From Deltaproteobacteria bacterium (lineage in GTDB: Bacteria > Desulfobacterota > DSM-4660 > Desulfatiglandales > HGW-15), in assembly GCA_016929815.1 (NCBI GenBank), contig JAFGIC010000425.1, positions 1-12,150 of the forward strand: a stretch of DNA of 12,150 bases, written 5' to 3'. The first letter of the stretch is position 1, and each line of letters begins with the position of its first letter. Both the position numbers and the translations under genes were made by a program. A model generated the notes under the pieces. That model saw nothing but the letters and a program-made list of their open reading frames with translations, ran no database searches and was not told the origin of the DNA. Shown here piece by piece: positions 7,201 through 12,150 of this stretch.

Positions 7201-7905
7201 ATGAGACAGGCCTATTATATTTTTAAAAGGGAATTCAGCTCCTATTTTGTGTCGCCCATCGCCTATATTGTAATAACGGTATTTCTGCTTGTGACTGGGT
7301 GGTTCTTTTTTTCGACATTCTTTGCGTACAACCAGGCAAACCTTAGAAATTTTTTTAACCTCCTGCCCTATGTGTTCTCCTTTATTGTGCCTGCCGTGAC
7401 AATGAAGCTTTTTTCCGAGGAGCTTAATATCGGGACCTACGAAATATTGCTCACTATGCCCGTCACCTTCGGGGATGTAATAATCGGCAAATTCGCCGCG
7501 TCCCTGGTGTTGATTACAACAATGCTGGCGCCTACATTGTCCTATCCGCTTTTTATATCAATCCTGGGCGATCTGGACTGGGGGCCTGTCCTTGGCGGTT
7601 ATATCGGCTCGATATTGCTGGGCGCGGCCTATTCCGCTATCGGGCTTTTCGCGTCGTCTCTTACCAGAAATCAGATCATCGCCTTTATTATCGGTGTAGC
7701 GTTATGTTTTGGAATGGCCATTCTGGACCAGATGCTTTTTTTCCTTCCAGGCGTTGTTGTGGGTCTTTTCCAGTATCTGGCAGCTGACTTCCATTTTCAG
7801 AATATCTCAAAGGGGATTATCGACTCCAGGGATATCCTGTACTTTCTGAGTATAAGCTTCACGGGACTTTACGCATCAAATCTGGTCATGCAGGGAAGGA
7901 GATAA
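7201..7905 (+). CDS. ABC-2 type permease, GldF-like
   Basis: The membrane subunit paired with the preceding ATPase, 234 residues. ATG 7201 is preferred: agggag (7188-7193) lies seven bases upstream, and the protein then begins MRQAYYIFKREFSSYFVSP, a cytoplasmic amphipathic start typical of ABC-2 permeases. An earlier in-frame TTG at 7135 would add 22 residues encoded inside the ATPase gene. Six hydrophobic segments are visible, at about 20-42, 52-70, 98-120, 130-152, 158-182 and 211-229. Between the second and third is SEELNIGTYEILLTMPVT (72-89), a conserved ABC-2/GldF feature likely to form the coupling helix contact with the ATPase. Most of the protein is membrane-embedded, with no large periplasmic domain; that part may be supplied by the next two gene products. 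Cargo is unknown. Confidence 0.9.
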   Translation: MRQAYYIFKREFSSYFVSPIAYIVITVFLLVTGWFFFSTFFAYNQANLRNFFNLLPYVFSFIVPAVTMKLFSEELNIGTYEILLTMPVTFGDVIIGKFAASLVLITTMLAPTLSYPLFISILGDLDWGPVLGGYIGSILLGAAYSAIGLFASSLTRNQIIAFIIGVALCFGMAILDQMLFFLPGVVVGLFQYLAADFHFQNISKGIIDSRDILYFLSISFTGLYASNLVMQGRR

Positions 7906-7916
7906 GGAGGGAACAG

Positions 7917-10112
7917 ATGTTTGGAAAAGAAAGATACGGCCGCTATGGAAGGTTTGTCGCATACATGATTGTCATAGTGCTTGTCAACCTGGCGGGGGCC
8001 ACGCTGTTTTTCAGGTGGGACCTGACTGAGAATAATATCTATTCCCTGTCCGAGGCGAGCAGAAGGGTTGTTTCCACGCTTTCGGAGCCGTTGACGATAA
8101 ATGTCTTTTTTTCAAAGAACCTGCCGTCGCCCTATAACAATACGGAGACATACCTGCGGGATCTCCTGGAGGAGTATTCCCTTGAGGATGGGGGGAGATA
8201 CTTCAATTATAGATTTTATGACGTAAGCGCCGATGAGGGCGATTTGAGTTCCGAAACGGAAACGAACAGGGAGCTTGCCCAGAGCTACGGCATAAACCCC
8301 ATACAGATACAGGCATTTGAAAGCGATGAGATAAAATTTCAAAGGGCATACATGGGATTGGTCATGGTTCACGGCGACATGACGGAAAAGCTCCCTGCCG
8401 TTACGTCAACTGACAGGCTGGAGTATGATCTGACAACCTCTATGGAAAGGCTCAACAACAAGGTTAGCGCCCTGTTGAGGCTGAAGGATAAGGTTAAGGT
8501 CAAGCTTTACCTGTCGTCATCCATGGAGATTGTAACACCTCATATGGGGATCGATGGGATATCATCCCTTCCCGAGGATATACAGGAGATCGTGGATAAC
8601 CTGAATCGGAAAAATTACGGGAAACTGGAATTCATGCACATTGACCCCTTAGAGGAGGGCATACCTGTCGGTGAGCTGGAGAAATATAATGTCCCGACCT
8701 TTAACTGGCCTGAACTGCCTCAAAAGGATCTTAAGGCAGGCGAAGGGGCGGCAGGGATTGTAATGGAACACGGGGAAAAGCAGGTGAATATCCCCCTTAT
8801 CAGCGCCTACACGGTCCCGCTTATGGGCACATATTATGAACTCGCCGCCCCTGAGGATCTGGAAGAGACAATAAATGAGGTCCTGGAATCCCTCCTGGAT
8901 ATCAATGAAGAACTGGGTTATGTGTCGGACCACGGCACTCAATCGCTCTGGGGAGGCATGGAAGAATACTACGGGACCTCCACACAGGATTCATTGTCCA
9001 ATTTCAGGGAGGTTGCGTCGGAGACCTACAGCATAAAAGAGATAGACCTTTCAAAGGAAGAGATCCCTGAGGGGATCAATACACTGGTAATCGCGGGGCC
9101 AAAGGTAAAATTTACCGATTATGAGCTTTATCAGATCGACCAGTTCCTGATGAAGGGTAAGAGTCTTGCCCTGTTTATTGATTCCTTCACCGAAGGCGCC
9201 ACATATTCGGGACAGAACTCCTACGGAGTAACATCATACGTTCCGCTGTCAACAGGGCTTGAAAGACTCCTTGAGCATTACGGCATATCTGTCAAGGCAT
9301 CCTATGTAATGGATGAAAACTGCTATAAACAGCAGTCGCAGCAGGGGGCAATCGGAGGGTATCAGAAATATTATTTTATACCGGTAATAGAAAATGCCTT
9401 TATTAATAAGGAATTGTCGGTCATGAGGGATATCAAGGGGCTTGTAGTCTCAAAAGTCTCCCCGGTTGAAGTTGCGGGGGATATCATTAAAGGCAGCGGG
9501 ATAAGGTCATATACGCTTTTTTCATCGTCGGACAGGGCATGGGAGATGAAGGATTCAATAAGTTTTAATCCTTATATGACGGCGCCCCCTTCTTCGGAGT
9601 CGGATTTTAAAAGTATGCCCCTGGCGGGTATGCTTGAAGGGGAGTTTACGAGCTATTTTAAGGATAAGGATATCCCTGAGAGGGAATTGGATAATGATGA
9701 GACAGCTGGGGAGGATGCCGGCAACCCGCCTTCCGATGATAAGACCGGATCGGATCTCACAGGCCTTAAGGCGGAAAAATCTTTTATAGCCAAGGGCAGT
9801 CCCGCAAGGATTTTTGTCATGGGTTCTTCCGATGTCCTTAAAAATTACATAATTGATTCTGAGGGTTCTCAACCCAACTCCGTTTTTGTAATGAATATGC
9901 TTGATTATTTAAACGGCAGGGAAGACACAGCCTTAATGAGAGGCAAGGAAAACAGCTACAACCCCCTTGAGGAATTGTCGGGAGGCGCTAAGGCCTTTAT
10001 CAAGTATTTTAATATCATAGGACTCCCTGCCCTTGTCGCCCTTTTCGGGGTCGCGGCGCTGTTAAGAAGGCAGCAACGTAAAAAGATGATACAGGCTATG
10101 TTCAGGGGGTAG
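7917..10112 (+). CDS. GldG-like ABC transporter auxiliary protein, large periplasmic domain
   Basis: A 731-residue protein anchored at both ends. An N-terminal transmembrane segment lies at about 13-33, after a basic KERYGRYGR tail, and a C-terminal one at about 697-716 is followed by a basic tail (RRQQRKK). Everything between should be periplasmic. The stretch LTENNIYSLSEASRRVV with SEPLTINVFFSK (residues 36-67) is the typical beginning of GldG/ABC auxiliary proteins. Later, VIAGPKVKFTDYELYQIDQFL (391-411) and IFVMGSSDVLKN (632-643) match the family pattern of a GATase-like fold that lacks a visible catalytic triad. An acidic, Pro/Gly-containing linker occupies about 586-617. The start is supported by aaggaggg (7904-7911), which overlaps the permease stop and lies five bases before ATG. 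In Bacteroidetes GldG works with GldA/GldF in gliding; outside that phylum its role is unknown. Confidence 0.87.
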   Translation: MFGKERYGRYGRFVAYMIVIVLVNLAGATLFFRWDLTENNIYSLSEASRRVVSTLSEPLTINVFFSKNLPSPYNNTETYLRDLLEEYSLEDGGRYFNYRFYDVSADEGDLSSETETNRELAQSYGINPIQIQAFESDEIKFQRAYMGLVMVHGDMTEKLPAVTSTDRLEYDLTTSMERLNNKVSALLRLKDKVKVKLYLSSSMEIVTPHMGIDGISSLPEDIQEIVDNLNRKNYGKLEFMHIDPLEEGIPVGELEKYNVPTFNWPELPQKDLKAGEGAAGIVMEHGEKQVNIPLISAYTVPLMGTYYELAAPEDLEETINEVLESLLDINEELGYVSDHGTQSLWGGMEEYYGTSTQDSLSNFREVASETYSIKEIDLSKEEIPEGINTLVIAGPKVKFTDYELYQIDQFLMKGKSLALFIDSFTEGATYSGQNSYGVTSYVPLSTGLERLLEHYGISVKASYVMDENCYKQQSQQGAIGGYQKYYFIPVIENAFINKELSVMRDIKGLVVSKVSPVEVAGDIIKGSGIRSYTLFSSSDRAWEMKDSISFNPYMTAPPSSESDFKSMPLAGMLEGEFTSYFKDKDIPERELDNDETAGEDAGNPPSDDKTGSDLTGLKAEKSFIAKGSPARIFVMGSSDVLKNYIIDSEGSQPNSVFVMNMLDYLNGREDTALMRGKENSYNPLEELSGGAKAFIKYFNIIGLPALVALFGVAALLRRQQRKKMIQAMFRG

Positions 10113-10114
10113 CG

Positions 10115-11071
10115 ATGATGAGACTGAAAAAAGAACCGATATTACTGGCTGTTGTAATCGCAGGGCTTATTATTTATCTGATGATGCGCGATAGAGACCG
10201 GACCAATTATGAACTGCCCGACATCGGGGAAATCCCGCTTGCCGAGATTTCAGGCATTGAGATCTCAGGGGCTGGAGGAAATATAACCCTGATAAGGAAG
10301 GGTGATGGATGGCTGATAGATCCGCAGGGCTTTCCTGCCGATGTTGAGAAGGTACGGGAAATGCTTGAAATTATCAAATGGCCTGTCCTTGCAGCCATGG
10401 TCTCGGAATCGGAAAGCTACGCGCGCTATGGTCTGGATAAGGACAGAAAGATCATAGTAAAGGCCTTCAGGGATGGAACGCAGGAAAGGGTGTTCGAAAT
10501 CGGAGACTCAACAGATGATAAACGAAGGACATTTGTCAGGATAGGCGATGATCATCGGGTCTTTCAATCGCTTGATAATATCAGGTCTGTCTTTGAAACA
10601 GAGACGGATGATCTAAGAGATAAGGATGTCCTTTCCTTTGATAAGGAAGAAATAACCGGGATTACAATCGCCAAGGGAGAACAGTTTTTTAAATTAACGC
10701 TTAATGAATTGCCTCACGAGAAGAATACCGAAGGGGATTCGGTCCAATCAGAGGAAGTCAATAAGATCTGGCAGGATTCCGAGGGGAGAGGCGTGGATGA
10801 TTCCGGGGTGGAAAATCTTTTATACAGGCTGTCAGGGTTATCGTGCAAGAGATATTTATATGATGTCTCAAGGGAAGCTATGGGGAATCCTCTGTGCGTG
10901 GTCAGTTTGACAGGTGAAAAGGAATACACACTCTCTCTCTTTTCAGGAACGGATGAAGATAAGGAGATTTATACGGCCGTATCATCTGAGAATGATTACC
11001 CTTTTGTTATGGCGACCGCAGATGCGGACAATATCCTTAACGCCGGGGACAATTTGATTCTGGAAGATTAA
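10115..11071 (+). CDS. membrane-anchored DUF4340-type protein
   Basis: A 318-residue protein with a signal-anchor at about 8-24 (PILLAVVIAGLIIYLMM) and no lipobox cysteine, so probably an inner-membrane-tethered periplasmic protein. Features recognised as DUF4340-like are GDGWLIDPQGFPADVEKVREML (64-85, shown by Trp66 and the downstream PAD), YGLDKDRK (105-112), FEIGDSTDDKRRTFVRIG (127-144) and LRDKDVLSFDKEEITGI (167-183). The second half is less recognisable and rich in Asp/Glu. Two cysteines, at 244 and 261, could form a disulfide if exported. It starts two bases after the GldG-like stop. ATG 10115 and ATG 10118 are both served by aggggg at 10104-10109. Location at the end of a GldA/F/G-like operon is a known association of the family. 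Biochemical function is not known. Confidence 0.83.
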   Translation: MMRLKKEPILLAVVIAGLIIYLMMRDRDRTNYELPDIGEIPLAEISGIEISGAGGNITLIRKGDGWLIDPQGFPADVEKVREMLEIIKWPVLAAMVSESESYARYGLDKDRKIIVKAFRDGTQERVFEIGDSTDDKRRTFVRIGDDHRVFQSLDNIRSVFETETDDLRDKDVLSFDKEEITGITIAKGEQFFKLTLNELPHEKNTEGDSVQSEEVNKIWQDSEGRGVDDSGVENLLYRLSGLSCKRYLYDVSREAMGNPLCVVSLTGEKEYTLSLFSGTDEDKEIYTAVSSENDYPFVMATADADNILNAGDNLILED

Positions 11072-11091
11072 CGGCAATTGGATTTTTTTGC

Positions 11092-11122
11092 TTGATATAT
11101 CGATTAATATGATGAATATAAT
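11092..11122 (+). promoter_or_regulatory. candidate sigma-70 promoter for folD
   Basis: TTGATA (11092-11097) and a perfect TATAAT (11117-11122) are separated by 19 bases, slightly longer than ideal. A start near 11129 would give a leader of about 34 bases carrying the strong aaggaggt site at 11151-11158. The 91-base gap after the DUF4340 gene supports a separate folD transcript. The T-run at 11083-11089 has no clear stem before it. Confidence 0.45.
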
Positions 11123-11162
11123 TCAGTAATAAAATCCACCCCTAATATCAAAGGAGGTAACA

Positions 11163-12071
11163 ATGACAGCAAAACTTATCCTCGGAACGGAAATCCGGGA
11201 AGAAATTCTTAAAGAAATTGAAGAAGAGGTAAAACAGATTAAAAAGGATCATGGTGTAGTCCCGGGACTGGTGACAATCCTGGTCGGAGAAAATCCCGCA
11301 TCGGTTTCCTATGTCACACTCAAGATCCAGACAGCCCACAGGGTAGGATTCAAGGAGATACAGGACAATCAGCCGCCCGATATCTCTGAAAAGGCGCTTC
11401 TTGAACTGATTGATAAATACAACAAGGACGATTCCATTAACGGTATTCTGGTACAGCTCCCTCTGCCCAAGCATATTGACGAGAAAAAGGTGTTGAACGC
11501 CATAGATCCTGATAAGGATGTTGACGGTTTTCACCCCGTAAATGTGGGCAGGCTTATGATCGGAGGTTCGGAGGTAAAGTTTCCTCCATGCACGCCCGCA
11601 GGCATCCAGGAGATGATAGTGCGCTCCGGAATTGATACAAACGGCGCTGAGGTGGTTGTTGTAGGCCGTTCAAATATCGTGGGCAAACCCATAGCCAATA
11701 TGATGCTTCAGAAGGCAAAAGGTGCCAATTCAACGGTCACCGTTGTTCATACAGCCACAAAGGACCTGGCCTTTCATTGCCTGAGGGCGGATATCCTGAT
11801 CGTAGCAGCCGGTGTTCCCGGACTTGTTAAACCCGAATGGATAAAACCGGGCGCATGCGTTATTGATGTGGGCGTCAACCGCGTCGGGGAAAAGATCAGT
11901 GAAAAGACCGGCAAGCCTGTTGCTGTGCTGCGTGGCGATGTTGACTTTGACGCGGCCAAGGAGATAGCAGGGTATATTACACCCGTGCCGGGCGGGGTCG
12001 GTCCCATGACTATTACAATGCTTATGAAGAATACGCTGAATTCGCTCAAATTCAAGTTGGGTATCGCTTGA
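11163..12071 (+). CDS. folD: FolD, methylenetetrahydrofolate dehydrogenase/cyclohydrolase
   Basis: A bifunctional cytoplasmic enzyme that interconverts 5,10-methylene-, methenyl- and 10-formyl-tetrahydrofolate with NADP. Its 302 residues are close to the usual 280-300. The catalytic residues align with the family: Tyr50 and Lys54 in SYVTLK, Gln98 in GILVQLPLP, and Asp121 in DKDVDGFHP. The nucleotide-binding segment GRSNIVGKP is at 168-176 and the C-terminal PGGVGPMT signature at 276-283. Residues after Lys54 read IQTAHRVGFKEIQDNQPP instead of the common KxKxAxxxGI pattern, but the catalytic positions are kept. The start is fixed by aaggaggt (11151-11158), a full match to the anti-Shine-Dalgarno, four bases from ATG. 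In acetogenic or sulfate-reducing anaerobes FolD also serves the methyl branch of the Wood-Ljungdahl pathway, but no neighbouring gene here shows that. Confidence 0.97.
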   Translation: MTAKLILGTEIREEILKEIEEEVKQIKKDHGVVPGLVTILVGENPASVSYVTLKIQTAHRVGFKEIQDNQPPDISEKALLELIDKYNKDDSINGILVQLPLPKHIDEKKVLNAIDPDKDVDGFHPVNVGRLMIGGSEVKFPPCTPAGIQEMIVRSGIDTNGAEVVVVGRSNIVGKPIANMMLQKAKGANSTVTVVHTATKDLAFHCLRADILIVAAGVPGLVKPEWIKPGACVIDVGVNRVGEKISEKTGKPVAVLRGDVDFDAAKEIAGYITPVPGGVGPMTITMLMKNTLNSLKFKLGIA

Positions 12072-12113
12072 TATTCTGCTGTTTGGAGACTTAGAAAACA
12101 GAAGATAGAATAC

Positions 12114-12148
12114 AGAAAATAGAAAATAGAAAATAGAAAATAGAAAAG
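12114..12148. repeat. 7-base tandem repeat (agaaaat)n at the window end
   Basis: Four perfect units of agaaaat run from 12114 to 12141, followed by an imperfect fifth (agaaaag) at 12142-12148. The preceding bases 12092-12113 (tagaaaacagaagatagaat) look like degenerate units of the same motif. The array may continue beyond the window. It is noncoding and lies about 40 bases after the folD stop; slipped-strand expansion is the simplest origin. Confidence 0.8.
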
Positions 12149-12150
12149 AG

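Noticed and set aside
12114..12148. CRISPR-like array
   Set aside because: The units are seven bases and directly tandem with no spacers, and no cas gene is present.

Overview
The window looks like a chromosomal housekeeping stretch from a Gram-negative anaerobe of the Desulfobacterota (former Deltaproteobacteria). The basis is the gene order ispG - proS - rel, the style of the Mpl and FolD proteins, meso-diaminopimelate-type peptidoglycan recycling, heavy use of AGG/AGA (Arg) and ATA (Ile) codons, and short repeats of the 'gcgcaaggcacaggg' type between genes. The lineage is inferred from protein and gene-order recognition, not from a database search. No insertion sequence, tRNA, rRNA, CRISPR array or prophage gene is visible.

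Layout. (1) 1-156: the C-terminal end of ispG, from the isoprenoid (MEP) pathway. (2) 157-439: a gap rich in direct and inverted repeats. (3) 440-4286: proS (prolyl-tRNA synthetase) and rel (bifunctional (p)ppGpp synthetase/hydrolase), which overlap by 17 bases. (4) 4367-4552, minus strand: rpmB (ribosomal protein L28), convergent with rel and divergent from the next gene. (5) 4628-6088: mpl, the ligase that recycles cell-wall tripeptide. (6) 6264-11071: a tight four-gene operon encoding an ABC-2 type transporter. It comprises a GldA-like ATPase, a GldF-like permease, a GldG-like large periplasmic auxiliary protein and a membrane-anchored DUF4340-type protein. (7) 11163-12071: folD, of one-carbon folate metabolism, with its own candidate promoter and a strong ribosome binding site. 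(8) 12072-12150: an A-rich tail ending in a 7-base tandem repeat.

How the genes work together. proS and rel are co-transcribed and probably translationally coupled, which puts one tRNA-charging enzyme beside the enzyme that reports uncharged tRNA. mpl and the ABC operon both concern the cell envelope, but a 175-base gap separates them and a functional link is only a guess. The least understood part is the four-gene ABC/GldG/DUF4340 operon. Its components resemble the gliding-motility Gld transporter, yet nothing else in the window belongs to a gliding machine, and neither cargo nor role can be read from the sequence. It is the best candidate here for an undescribed system, although the architecture itself belongs to known families. 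Everything else is ordinary and well explained.
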